Source: an uncultured Spirochaetia bacterium (GTDB taxonomy: Bacteria > Spirochaetota > Spirochaetia > CAKZLE01). From it: 64,000 bases of DNA. Location of the stretch: contig CAKZLE010000020.1 in NCBI GenBank assembly GCA_937125225.1, positions 372,001-436,000 of the forward strand. The letters are read 5' to 3'. Shown here piece after piece: positions 26,570 through 35,069 of the stretch; position 1 is the stretch's first letter, and each line of letters opens with the position of its first letter. The translations under genes were made by a program, and so were the position numbers. The notes beneath the pieces are model-generated. The model did not search any database. It was not told the origin of the DNA and saw only the letters and a list, made by a program, of their open reading frames with translations.

Positions 26570-27739
26570 ATGATATCTATACTATTACTGGGAATCATCT
26601 ATCTCGCTTTCATCAGTCTAGGACTTCCAGACTCTATCCTGGGGGTAGCTATACCGGGTATGCAGGTGCAATGGGGGATCTCCTTGAGTTCAGGTGGTCT
26701 CATCGCTATGATAGCTGTCTGTGGAACGGTGATCTCAAGTATGGCGAGCTCCTATGTCATTGAGAAGCTCGGGACGGGAAAGATCACCTTCTTGAGTTGT
26801 CTTGTCACAGGAGGAGCACTTCTGGGCTTCTCTTTTGCCCCTGCATATTTTTGGTTATTACTTCTAGCACTACCTCTAGGGCTTGGAGCAGGCTCAGTAG
26901 ATGCTGCACTCAATAACTATGTCGCTCTCCATTTTAAAGCACATCATATGAATTGGCTTCACTCCTTCTGGGGAGTCGGTGCGACCTTGGGTCCACTGAT
27001 CATGGGAGCGATGTTAGTCAATAATGGTTGGCAGATGGGTTATAGGACTATCGGGGTGATACAACTGTCCCTAGCAGTCCTTCTGTTACTCAGTTTGCCA
27101 CTCTGGAAAAGACATAGACCTGAGGTTCAGACCTTTGTGGAGCCAGAGGCTTCAGAGGCCGTCTCTGAATCGGTAATGCGAAGGAGGGGGGTAAAAGAGG
27201 CTCTGCTCATCATGATGCTCTACTGTTCTGTCGAATCAGGTGTGGGGCTTTGGGGAAGCAGCTTTCTCATACAAGTCAGATCCTATTCAGTAGAGTCTGC
27301 AGCGACTTGGATGGCGATGTACTATGGTGGGATAACTCTAGGAAGATTCTTCTCGGGTTTCTTCTCTTTCAGATTCAATAATACCCAGATGATCAGAGGA
27401 GGGGCTATCCTCTCCTTACTTGGTGCGCTTCTCCTAGTACTGCCACTTCCTGCGATTGCTACAGGATTCATCCTTATCCTCATAGGCTTGGGTCTCTCCC
27501 CGATCTTCCCGGCGATGCTCCACGAGACTCCCGTTCGTTTCGGCAGTGAGGTCTCGCAGAAGGTCATTGGTTACCAGATGGGATTTGGATATATCGGTTC
27601 TGCGGTGATTCCACCGCTTATGGGACTGCTAGTTCAGCAGTTCGGGATGTCTCTACTCCCTCTACTTATCAGTAGTGTCGCAGCGATATTGCTTCTCTTG
27701 TCTGAGAGGATCAACAGAGTCCTAGACCGGGTCAGATAG
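26570..27739 (+). CDS. MFS carrier, probably for a sugar
   Basis: A 389-residue major facilitator protein with about 12 helices in two halves separated by a charged loop (residues 183-207, RHRPEVQ...SVMRRRG). LGLGAGSVDAALNNYVALHF and HSFWGVGATLGPLIMG resemble the FucP/BsYbfB sugar-carrier branch. It forms an operon with the ROK regulator, the usual arrangement for a sugar-induced carrier. Substrate unknown. GGGGACACC precedes the ATG. Confidence 0.87.
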   Translation: MISILLLGIIYLAFISLGLPDSILGVAIPGMQVQWGISLSSGGLIAMIAVCGTVISSMASSYVIEKLGTGKITFLSCLVTGGALLGFSFAPAYFWLLLLALPLGLGAGSVDAALNNYVALHFKAHHMNWLHSFWGVGATLGPLIMGAMLVNNGWQMGYRTIGVIQLSLAVLLLLSLPLWKRHRPEVQTFVEPEASEAVSESVMRRRGVKEALLIMMLYCSVESGVGLWGSSFLIQVRSYSVESAATWMAMYYGGITLGRFFSGFFSFRFNNTQMIRGGAILSLLGALLLVLPLPAIATGFILILIGLGLSPIFPAMLHETPVRFGSEVSQKVIGYQMGFGYIGSAVIPPLMGLLVQQFGMSLLPLLISSVAAILLLLSERINRVLDRVR

Positions 27740-27854
27740 AGTATTCTATGACCTCTTCTCATGTAATATTTGACGAAGGGTTTACCATGTCGTATCATCA
27801 TATTCATATATCGATGATAATAGGGTGAATATAGCTGTTTTTACATCCTACCTG

Positions 27855-27883
27855 TTGTTAAAAGACTATAGTTATGTTATAGC
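27855..27883 (+). promoter_or_regulatory. Likely promoter of the NDK-like gene
   Basis: TTGTTA (27855-27860), 17-bp spacer, TATAGC (27878-27883). A second candidate, TTGACG-17-TATCAT (27770-27798), would give a leader of about 125 bases. Confidence 0.4.
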
Positions 27884-27929
27884 ATTTGATGGTGTATTGC
27901 ATATTTTTTACGTGAGCTAGGAGGTGTTT

Positions 27930-29114
27930 ATGGCTCAGGAACTTTCATATATACTTGTGACTCCATACACGATTGCAAAGAGTAGGACAGGTGGTGTCAT
28001 CTCTCGTTTGCTTTCACGAGTCAATCTGGAATTCGTTGGAGCACAGATGTTCGCTCCAAGTAAGGAATTCGCTGCAGAGTATGCAGAGTCTGTCTATGAA
28101 TCATTCAAAGGGATCGATGACAAGAGTGGGGTTCTTCTTAAGAACTATATCATTCAGGCATTCTCCCCGAGTGGTGGAAGAAGACACCGTGTACTTATGC
28201 TTCTATTTAGAGGGGAGAAGGCCTATGAGCAACTCTCAAAGGTCGCAGGACCACTTTTCAATGAGGAGATCAGTTGGGAACGGATCACTGGAGAGACTAT
28301 CCGTGATACCTATGCAGACTTCGTGACTTCTCATAATGACCCCGATAAGGTCCTCTATTATGAACCTGCTGTATTGACACCAAGGACTGAAGAGGCTGCA
28401 AAGAAACACATGAAGATGTTCGTGGATTTCATCAAAGATGAACCTACGGTGATCGAGAATATGGTCTATCCAGATCCTGATAAGATCGAGAGGACCCTTG
28501 TCATCATCAAACCAGATAACTGGAGATTCGCAAGTTCCAAGCCAGGTACTATCATAGATATGTTCAGTAGGACCGGATTGAGGATCATCAGCTGTAAAGT
28601 ACAGCAGATGGCACTATCACAGGCTCTGGAATTCTATGGACCTGTGAGAGAGATACTTCGAAAGAAACTATCTCCAATCTTTGGAGAGAAGGCTAAAGAG
28701 GTCCTTGAACGAGAGTTCTCAGTGACCTGTAGTGAATCAGTCAGTGATTCTCTCACCTCTTCTTTTGGTGAAGAGCTCGCGTTAGACCAGTTCTATCAGA
28801 TCGTTGATTTCATGACTGGTAGAAGACCTGACACCTGTCCTGTTGATGAGTACAAGAATCCAGGAACAGTGAAGAGCATGGTCATGATCTACGAGGGAGA
28901 GAATGCCGTAGAGAAGATCCGTGAGGTCCTAGGACCAACAGATCCAACCAAGGCACCTGGAGGAACGATCAGAAGAGAGTTCGGCCAGAATGTCATGGTT
29001 AACACAGCCCACGCATCTGATTCTCCTGATAATGCAAGAAGAGAGATGAAGATTGTCAAGATCGATGATAACAACTGTTGTACTGTCATGGAGAACTTCC
29101 TACAGCTACCATAG
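27930..29114 (+). CDS. Tandem nucleoside-diphosphate-kinase-like protein with one active domain
   Basis: A 394-residue protein of two NDK-like domains. The C-terminal one (about 187-385) keeps NDK features: LVIIKPDNWRF (Lys194), VKSMVMIYEGENAVEKIREVLG, PGGTIRREFG and the phospho-acceptor region NTAHASDSPDNA (His361), with an insertion of roughly 50 residues before the last part. The N-terminal one (1-170) has matching elements (ILVTPYTIAKS, VLMLLFRGEKAYEQL, TGETIRDTYADF) but YYEPAVLTPRTEEAA stands where the catalytic His should be, so it is probably inactive. AGGAGG fixes the start. The role may be NTP balance or a sensor derived from it. Confidence 0.83.
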   Translation: MAQELSYILVTPYTIAKSRTGGVISRLLSRVNLEFVGAQMFAPSKEFAAEYAESVYESFKGIDDKSGVLLKNYIIQAFSPSGGRRHRVLMLLFRGEKAYEQLSKVAGPLFNEEISWERITGETIRDTYADFVTSHNDPDKVLYYEPAVLTPRTEEAAKKHMKMFVDFIKDEPTVIENMVYPDPDKIERTLVIIKPDNWRFASSKPGTIIDMFSRTGLRIISCKVQQMALSQALEFYGPVREILRKKLSPIFGEKAKEVLEREFSVTCSESVSDSLTSSFGEELALDQFYQIVDFMTGRRPDTCPVDEYKNPGTVKSMVMIYEGENAVEKIREVLGPTDPTKAPGGTIRREFGQNVMVNTAHASDSPDNARREMKIVKIDDNNCCTVMENFLQLP

Positions 29115-29135
29115 AGACCTTCTTTGACTAGAATG

Positions 29136-29165
29136 AGACACCGGATGAGAGTCCGGTGTCTTTTT
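29136..29165 (+). terminator. Terminator of the NDK-like gene
   Basis: GACACCGGA and TCCGGTGTC form a nine-base-pair stem followed directly by TTTTT. Confidence 0.9.
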
Positions 29166-29276
29166 ATGAATAAAGAGTGACTCACTATACAATACTGGGT
29201 GAATGATGCCGATTCAAAGCACTTTTATTCTATTCATGGTAGATGGATGAGTATCAAATTTATTTTCACTAATAGC

Positions 29277-29306
29277 TTAACATTCTCAATGACTTTCCTG
29301 TATAAT
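29277..29306 (+). promoter_or_regulatory. Promoter of queH (leaderless type)
   Basis: TTAACA (29277-29282), 18-bp spacer, perfect TATAAT (29301-29306), then only seven bases to the ATG at 29314. Confidence 0.65.
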
Positions 29307-29313
29307 CACAGAT

Positions 29314-29859
29314 ATGGATTATGAAAATGCAGGATATCTCCTTCATGTATGCTGTGCACCTTGTGCATCTGCATCAATAGAGCGTCTCCTTGAGCGCGGT
29401 GAACAGGTAGCTCTGTTCTACTCAAATTCCAATATCTTCCCATATGAAGAGTATGTGAGAAGAATGGAGGAGGTGAAGAGGCTGTCACAGATCTACTCAC
29501 TTCCCCTTTTTATTGATGAATACGATCATGATGCATGGCTAACACATATTAAAGGGTTCGAGACTGAACCCGAGAAGGGAAGACGTTGTTCTCTATGCTT
29601 CTCCTACAGTCTGAGACAGACTCAACAAAAAGCCCAAGAACTCGGTATCCCTCGGTTCTCAACCACTTTGACCATCAGTCCTCATAAGCGATCACCTCAG
29701 ATCTTCAGTGAAGCGGATCCCTTTCCGGGTTTTGTCACCGATGATTTTAAGAAGAAGGGTGGTTTTGCACGGAGTATAGAGCTGAGTGAGACCTATGAAC
29801 TGTATCGACAGAGTTATTGTGGATGCGAATTCAGTATACGAACAGATAAGGAGCAATAA
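29314..29859 (+). CDS. queH: Epoxyqueuosine reductase QueH
   Basis: Last step of queuosine synthesis in tRNA: reduces epoxyqueuosine with a 4Fe-4S cluster, as the non-homologous counterpart of QueG. The 181-residue protein has all family cysteines: HVCCAPC (Cys13, 14, 17), RRCSLC (Cys92, 95) and YCGCEFS (Cys169, 171), at the typical length. The HVCCAPC motif near residue 11 is normal for the family, which supports this start although there is no ribosome binding site; the -10 box ends seven bases upstream, so translation is probably leaderless. The aldo/keto reductase gene starts three bases after its stop. Confidence 0.93.
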   Translation: MDYENAGYLLHVCCAPCASASIERLLERGEQVALFYSNSNIFPYEEYVRRMEEVKRLSQIYSLPLFIDEYDHDAWLTHIKGFETEPEKGRRCSLCFSYSLRQTQQKAQELGIPRFSTTLTISPHKRSPQIFSEADPFPGFVTDDFKKKGGFARSIELSETYELYRQSYCGCEFSIRTDKEQ

Positions 29860-29861
29860 GG

Positions 29862-30707
29862 ATGGATAGCCCAAACTTGATACATATCGCTAGCGGGGTC
29901 ATGATTCCTTCACTCGGATTCGGAACCTATAAAGTAAATGGCAAGACAACGGTCCTAGAGGCAGTAAGAGCTGCCTATGAAGCTGGTTACAGATTTATTG
30001 ATACAGCCTCCTTCTACCAGAATGAGAAGGAATTAGGTGCTGCGATCGCAACTCTCTCGATTCCTCGTGAAGAGTTATTCATCTCTAGTAAAGTCTGGCT
30101 TGACAGTGATGGCTATGATAAGACTCTTGAATCCTTCGAGAAGAGTTGTAAGGACATGGGGACAGACTATCTTGACCTCTTTCTCATTCATTGGCCTACT
30201 GAGAGGACCATGAGTACTTGGATGGCGCTCGAGAGACTCTATGCCGAGGGGAAGGTCCGATCGATAGGAGTAAGTAACTTCGAGATCGAGCATCTGAAGG
30301 AGATCGTAGAGTCAAACCATATAAAGCCTATGATCAACCAGATAGAGGTCCATCCAGGATTTCCACAGACTGAACTGAGAAACTATTGTGATCGGCATGG
30401 GATTCATGTCTGCAGTTCGGCACCGCTAGGGAGAGGGGCTATCTTCTCTCATCCTGATATTCAAGAGATCGCTGATCTCAATGGTGTATCTCCTTCACAG
30501 GCGGTACTCAGATGGCATTACCAACTTGGGATCATACCCATACCGAAGTCTCAACACAGAGAACATATTGATGAAAATATAGATATATTCGATTTTACGC
30601 TTTCGATCGATGATATGCAAAAGCTATCATCTCTTGAAGGTGAACGTTTGTTCAAGACACCGGAAGGTGCGTTAGATTGTAATTCAGGAGAGTTTGATGA
30701 AGCATGA
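29862..30707 (+). CDS. Aldo/keto reductase
   Basis: NADPH-dependent carbonyl reductase of the AKR superfamily, 281 residues, cytoplasmic. The catalytic tetrad is complete: Asp47, Tyr52 (TASFYQNE), Lys77 (SSKVW) and His110 (LIHWP); NADPH-binding IPIPKSQHREHIDEN is near the C-terminus. The sequence is of the 2,5-diketogluconate reductase/AKR5 kind, but substrate cannot be predicted. It lies between queH (two-base gap) and an FAD dehydrogenase whose start codon it overlaps, so the three genes form one operon without an evident shared pathway. Confidence 0.9.
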   Translation: MDSPNLIHIASGVMIPSLGFGTYKVNGKTTVLEAVRAAYEAGYRFIDTASFYQNEKELGAAIATLSIPREELFISSKVWLDSDGYDKTLESFEKSCKDMGTDYLDLFLIHWPTERTMSTWMALERLYAEGKVRSIGVSNFEIEHLKEIVESNHIKPMINQIEVHPGFPQTELRNYCDRHGIHVCSSAPLGRGAIFSHPDIQEIADLNGVSPSQAVLRWHYQLGIIPIPKSQHREHIDENIDIFDFTLSIDDMQKLSSLEGERLFKTPEGALDCNSGEFDEA

Positions 30708-31986
30708 GTCATATGATGTAGTCATTATCGGATCGGGACCTGCAGGAATGGGTGCCGCTTTCGAATTGAGTGAGAAGGCCCCACAGAAGAAGATGGTGAT
30801 CTTAGACAAGTTGAAATATTCTTCCGGTGGTATGAGAAATGACTGCAAGATGAATTTCACCTATCCTATCGGTTTTCCGAATGAGTACTGGGATGAGTCT
30901 CAGGCCGAAGAATACCTGGATAAGGTGAGTGAGTTCCTGAAACCAACCATTCTGCCAAAGACGAGGATCGGGATCTACCAAACTAGGGCAGAACGGCTTG
31001 ATACGAAACTTCTTGAGATCAAACAGACCCATCTCGGTACCGATGGTGGGCTTCAATTGATAAAACAGTTACAGAAAGAGTTACAGAACCGTGATGTGGA
31101 ACTTGCCTTGGAAGAGGAGATGCTCTCTCTCGATCCGAAGCTCAGACAGATTGAGACGAACAAGAGGGTCATCTCTTATCAGACGATCCTGATCTCACCT
31201 GGTCGACAGGGCTTCAGATTCCTCCAGCAGACTTTAGACACGCTAGATGTATCTTACATCGACAATATCGTAGATATCGGGATAAGAGTCGAGACGCGAA
31301 TAGAACATTATCCTATAGTCAAAGACTATTATGATCCTAAATTCCATTTTCCTGATAAGGTAAGAACCTTCTGTACCAACAGTGGTAATGCCCATGTGGT
31401 AAAAGAGACCTATAAGACTGCTGCAGGATTGCCCTATAACTCAGTCAATGGGCATGCCTATTCAGTGAGCCATGGGAAGGAGAACGGGCTGGTGAACTTC
31501 GCTATGCTCAATACTGTAGGTCTTACAGAACCTCTTGCTAGTGGTCAGCAGTTCGCTGAGAATCTGGGAATCCAGGCCATGCTTATGGGAGGAGGGAAAC
31601 CTCTGATGCAGCGAGTAGGGGACTTCAGGATGGGTTCTCGCTCCAAGCTTGAGAGTTTCAATGCTGACCTCTATGACTTTCAACCGAGTCTTCGAGGTTG
31701 CTGTCCTGGAGACATCTCACTGGCTATGCCTTCAAGGATTCTGAGAAGCCTCTGGAAGGGAATGAAGAAACTCGATACGATCGTACCGGGAATCCTTCAT
31801 CCCTCAACGATCATGTATTACCCTGAGATCAAACTCTATGCAAATAAACCTACCTATCTGAATAAACACTTCAAAGTGGCCGATGGGGTCTATCTCGCTG
31901 GGGATGGTGCTGGAACGAGTAGAGGTATCACCGCTGCCTGGGCAAGTGGTATCAGAGCAGCAGAGGGGATGTTCACTGAGTTATAG
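30697..31986 (+). CDS. FAD-dependent dehydrogenase (COG2509-like)
   Basis: A 429-residue flavoprotein with the N-terminal dinucleotide motif DVVIIGSGPAGMGAAFEL and a C-terminal FAD-contact motif GVYLAGDGAGTSRGITAAWASG. The intervening NSVNGHAYSVSHGKENGLVNFAML and CCPGDISLAMPSRI patterns match the uncharacterised FAD-dependent dehydrogenases of the COG2509 type rather than disulfide reductases (no CxxxxC after the first motif). CAGGAGAG precedes the ATG. Its stop codon touches that of the convergent MetH-activation-like gene. Confidence 0.82.
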   Translation: MKHESYDVVIIGSGPAGMGAAFELSEKAPQKKMVILDKLKYSSGGMRNDCKMNFTYPIGFPNEYWDESQAEEYLDKVSEFLKPTILPKTRIGIYQTRAERLDTKLLEIKQTHLGTDGGLQLIKQLQKELQNRDVELALEEEMLSLDPKLRQIETNKRVISYQTILISPGRQGFRFLQQTLDTLDVSYIDNIVDIGIRVETRIEHYPIVKDYYDPKFHFPDKVRTFCTNSGNAHVVKETYKTAAGLPYNSVNGHAYSVSHGKENGLVNFAMLNTVGLTEPLASGQQFAENLGIQAMLMGGGKPLMQRVGDFRMGSRSKLESFNADLYDFQPSLRGCCPGDISLAMPSRILRSLWKGMKKLDTIVPGILHPSTIMYYPEIKLYANKPTYLNKHFKVADGVYLAGDGAGTSRGITAAWASGIRAAEGMFTEL

Positions 31987-32664
31987 ACTTTCTTTGAAGG
32001 GAACACGCCTGTCAGGGCAATGAGCTCTATCACAATAGGCACAACTCTCGTAGTCGTGTCCCTTGTCAAAGAACATCCCAGCGACCGTCTTGTTCGGGAT
32101 CATCAGACAACTCTCATTGAGTTTGACCCCGGTGGTCCCTGTGACCTCTCCAATGAGGGGGAAGAGTTCGCTCATCGCCTCAATTGGCCATATGTCGACA
32201 TTCCCTGATCCGGGATTGAGCGTATTCGCCTTTGTTAGATGGTAGGTGTTTCGAATATATTCTGCGACCTGTTTCATACCGATCCGCAAGGCTTTCGTCT
32301 TCAGTATATCGACCCAGAATGGTGCGAAGAAGTCATAATCGGATAGGTCGATATCCTCAAGACCTGTACCACAGGTAGCGACATAGGGGAACACTCGATG
32401 AACTCCCTCTAATCTGTCTAAGACCTTTCCCGTAAAGCTGTAGGTGTCTATGACGACTGTGCTCTTACCATTCTCAAATAGTTGAAAGGAGTCGATATCA
32501 GCCTGTCGATGTAGAGATTGACAGACTAGCTTCTCTTTTGCCTGAGCGAAGAGATCCTCGGCCTCTGAAGTGAGTTCAGGGAACATCTCTAACTGTATCT
32601 TCTTTGCAAACCAGCTAAAGGAGGCATTGAATTCGGTCGTGAGGTGTATTGGTGCTTTTCTCAT
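31981..32664 (-). CDS. MetH activation-domain-like protein of the corrinoid operon
   Basis: A 227-residue protein resembling the AdoMet-binding reactivation domain of cobalamin-dependent methionine synthase, found alone near corrinoid methyltransferases. The core KANTLNPGSGNVDIWPIEAM, LIGEVTGTTGVKLNESCLMIPNKTVAGMFF is typical of that group. It ends with a cysteine motif CAYCDRAHC that could bind a metal or Fe-S centre. It is the last gene of the operon; the ATG is five bases after the GTPase stop with no ribosome binding site of its own, so translation is probably coupled. Likely helps methylate or recharge the corrinoid protein, complementing RACo. Confidence 0.82.
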   Translation of the reverse strand: MRKAPIHLTTEFNASFSWFAKKIQLEMFPELTSEAEDLFAQAKEKLVCQSLHRQADIDSFQLFENGKSTVVIDTYSFTGKVLDRLEGVHRVFPYVATCGTGLEDIDLSDYDFFAPFWVDILKTKALRIGMKQVAEYIRNTYHLTKANTLNPGSGNVDIWPIEAMSELFPLIGEVTGTTGVKLNESCLMIPNKTVAGMFFDKGHDYESCAYCDRAHCPDRRVPFKESL

Positions 32665-32669
32665 ATGGG

Positions 32670-33659
32670 TTAACCGGTATGTACGGTAACATCAGTCTCG
32701 GTCATCTCACGCCAGTGAGATCCCAAAGAGATCTTCAGCATGCTGTTTCCAGGGACTATGACTACCAATCCTGGCTGAAGGGTCGATTTCAGATCTTCTG
32801 TGAGATCTGTATCATAGGTGATATGCTCACCCACCCCATTTGCAAGGATCAGTCCATGTTCTACCGTGAAGATGTAGCCTTTCATACGTAAGGCCTCTTT
32901 TCCGAATCTCTTCATGAAAGCATCGAGGGCTGAGAAACTCACCGATTCTGTCGGAGTCAGTCGCATGGGTACAGGTCTCCCCTGTTTTCCCCATCCCTTA
33001 TATTGTTCCGTGTTATAGCTGAGAAGTTGTTCGGTATCTGGTTTAAGTGATCTGATGATCTTCGAGGGTACTTTCCCAAAGGTGGTCTTTATCATATCGA
33101 CCTCTGGCTTCAGGGTGTGTAACTCTGTTTCTAACTTAGAAAGTTCTTCTTCATCGACTAGATCACATTTGTTTATGATGAACAGATCACTATAGACTAC
33201 CTGCTCTTTCAAGGTGAGAAGAGCCTGTGAGAGGGTGAAATAACGCTCTGCGTCGATGAGGCAGATCATCCCCTGATAGTCGAAAGCATCATTGGAGGTC
33301 CGCTCTGCCCATTCTATGATCTCGAGGAGAGGATTGGGCTTTGCCAATCCTGAGGCCTCGACGAACAGGGCATCGATGGGGAGATCCGAATACTTGTTGA
33401 TCGTCTCCACGAATGTCCCTGAAAGACAGGAGCAGAAGATCTGACCTCCTGAGAGTTCAGTCTTCAAGATGTCAGAAGAGTTGGAGAGTAGGGAGCTGTC
33501 GATGTTCAGCGAACCGAAATCATTGACGATGACCCCTACATTACTCCACTCCTCCTGTCCGAGAAGATTGTTGAGCATAGAGGTCTTACCGGATCCAAGA
33601 AAACCTATGATGATGTATAAGGGGATCCGTCTTTTTTCACTATGCTCTGTATTGTTCAT
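32670..33659 (-). CDS. G3E-family GTPase (CobW-like) of the corrinoid operon
   Basis: A 329-residue P-loop GTPase: Walker A GFLGSGKTS (19-27), a cysteine motif GGQIFCSCLSG (Cys76, Cys78), EASGLAKPNPLLEI and NKCDLVD (163-169), then a CobW C-terminal domain. G3E proteins deliver metals or cobalamin-type cofactors to enzymes; the usual motif is CxCC, and here the third cysteine is Leu, giving CxC. Start and upstream stop overlap as TAATG, coupling it to the methyltransferase. Position suggests it loads the corrinoid, cobalt or zinc into the methyltransferase system, as MeaB/ArgK-type GTPases do for mutases (a different G3E branch). Confidence 0.88.
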   Translation of the reverse strand: MNNTEHSEKRRIPLYIIIGFLGSGKTSMLNNLLGQEEWSNVGVIVNDFGSLNIDSSLLSNSSDILKTELSGGQIFCSCLSGTFVETINKYSDLPIDALFVEASGLAKPNPLLEIIEWAERTSNDAFDYQGMICLIDAERYFTLSQALLTLKEQVVYSDLFIINKCDLVDEEELSKLETELHTLKPEVDMIKTTFGKVPSKIIRSLKPDTEQLLSYNTEQYKGWGKQGRPVPMRLTPTESVSFSALDAFMKRFGKEALRMKGYIFTVEHGLILANGVGEHITYDTDLTEDLKSTLQPGLVVIVPGNSMLKISLGSHWREMTETDVTVHTG

Positions 33660-35005
33660 TATAGATATTTTCCTATTTCTCCAACGATCTCTTCTCTTCT
33701 TGGAATGATCGATGAATATTTCAGTTCACCATTGATATAGATACTTGGTAGTTGTTTGACTCCCATAGTGGCACACCGTGCGATGTTCTGAGGCGTGGTA
33801 TATTTATATTCTACCACATCGATCTTATCTCCGTAATGCTCTTTTGCATCCATAGCTGTTGCTAACATATAGGTACATGCTGCACAGGTAGCTGAATCAA
33901 GAGTGAATACTTCGACAAGTGGTTTTACAAGCTTATCGTATTCAGGTAGTACACCTTCGAATACAAGATCGCTTCCCTCATAGTTCTTGACCATCTCTCT
34001 TACGAGTTCTGTCTCATGGACAGCCTGTTCGATGGCAAGTGTATTCTCAATGGGGATATCATAGGGCATATCACAACCAGGTGCAATGATCAGATGATCC
34101 TTTGTCACTGAATCCATGAGGTCTACGGTAGCTTTCATATTATCCTGCTGGTTACCGAAGAGCATGACTGAAGTCAGTGGGATGTTTCCACCGATGACAA
34201 CACCATAGGTGTCTGTCACTTTTTTCGCATCAGCGAGATTGACATTCTCATCGACAGAGAGGCTGTCCGGTGTCGTCTCACACATTGGTCCGATATTCAT
34301 CGTAGCGTTTCCACAGACAAAGAACGATGAGAACGCACCCATCTCTCTGATAGCAGTGAAGAGTCTCTTGAAGGGTTCATGCATGAACTCCTTGAAGTGG
34401 TCCGGGGAGATCTGAGAGATCAGCGGATCGACTGCTGCTATAACATCCATTCCTGCGTCGACGAAATACTTACTCAAGGTGATAGCGACATCTGTTGCAT
34501 AATCCATCAACTGGTGTACATAGTCAGGGTCAAGGATCATATCCATGAAGATATTAGTCCCTCGAAGATGAGATGCTAGAGTGAATGGTCCTGTGATAAG
34601 ACCATATAGTGCTGTATGGTCACCGACTGCCTCTTTCATCTGTTTCATCACATCGATCTCAAGTGCTAGTCTTCCCTCATCTGCTGCAGGGATATAGGTA
34701 GGAATCTCAGAAGTCGACTCTAACGGGTGAGATGAGACCGTAGGAGGTGCATCCTCTGCCCAAAGCAGTTCACAACCCATGAGTTCAGCTTCGATCTGAA
34801 GATCGAACATCACCGGTTGTCCATCAGGTTTATACATCTTGTTCACCTCGATAAGTGATTCAAAAAGTTTATCTCCCTGCTGTGAGACCTCTTTTGCGGT
34901 ATAGCCTTTCAGCTTTCCTGAATGGACACCTGCAAATGGGACCCATGGGGTCTTATCGGTCTCTTTTCCAGATAAGACTGCTACGATTCTCTCTTTTCCT
35001 GTCAT
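33659..35005 (-). CDS. UroD-type corrinoid methyltransferase fused to a thioredoxin-like domain
   Basis: A 448-residue protein. Residues 1-345 have the uroporphyrinogen-decarboxylase fold used by methylcobamide:thiol methyltransferases (MtaA, MtbA) and CmuA: KERIVAVLSGKETDKTPW, LITGPFTLASHLRG, CGNATMNIG (Cys231) and IAPGCDMPYDIP (Cys311). In those enzymes zinc is held by His-x-Cys and a later Cys; here the His position is Phe229 (FFVCGN). The last 100 residues (350-448) form a thioredoxin-like domain with Cys374-Ala-Ala-Cys377 and a cis-proline-like VKQLPSIYING. AGGAG lies upstream of this ATG; a longer start 19 codons upstream is less likely. It should transfer a methyl group to or from the adjacent corrinoid protein. 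Confidence 0.85.
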   Translation of the reverse strand: MTGKERIVAVLSGKETDKTPWVPFAGVHSGKLKGYTAKEVSQQGDKLFESLIEVNKMYKPDGQPVMFDLQIEAELMGCELLWAEDAPPTVSSHPLESTSEIPTYIPAADEGRLALEIDVMKQMKEAVGDHTALYGLITGPFTLASHLRGTNIFMDMILDPDYVHQLMDYATDVAITLSKYFVDAGMDVIAAVDPLISQISPDHFKEFMHEPFKRLFTAIREMGAFSSFFVCGNATMNIGPMCETTPDSLSVDENVNLADAKKVTDTYGVVIGGNIPLTSVMLFGNQQDNMKATVDLMDSVTKDHLIIAPGCDMPYDIPIENTLAIEQAVHETELVREMVKNYEGSDLVFEGVLPEYDKLVKPLVEVFTLDSATCAACTYMLATAMDAKEHYGDKIDVVEYKYTTPQNIARCATMGVKQLPSIYINGELKYSSIIPRREEIVGEIGKYL

Positions 35006-35069
35006 AACTCTCTTTTCTCCTGTAGTGCATATGATCTGATGATCATATGCACCGATATTCAATATATGT

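Noticed and set aside
29166-29313. Possible preQ1 riboswitch ahead of queH
   Set aside because: No preQ1 core is visible, and the promoter leaves only about seven bases before the start codon, so there is no room for an aptamer.
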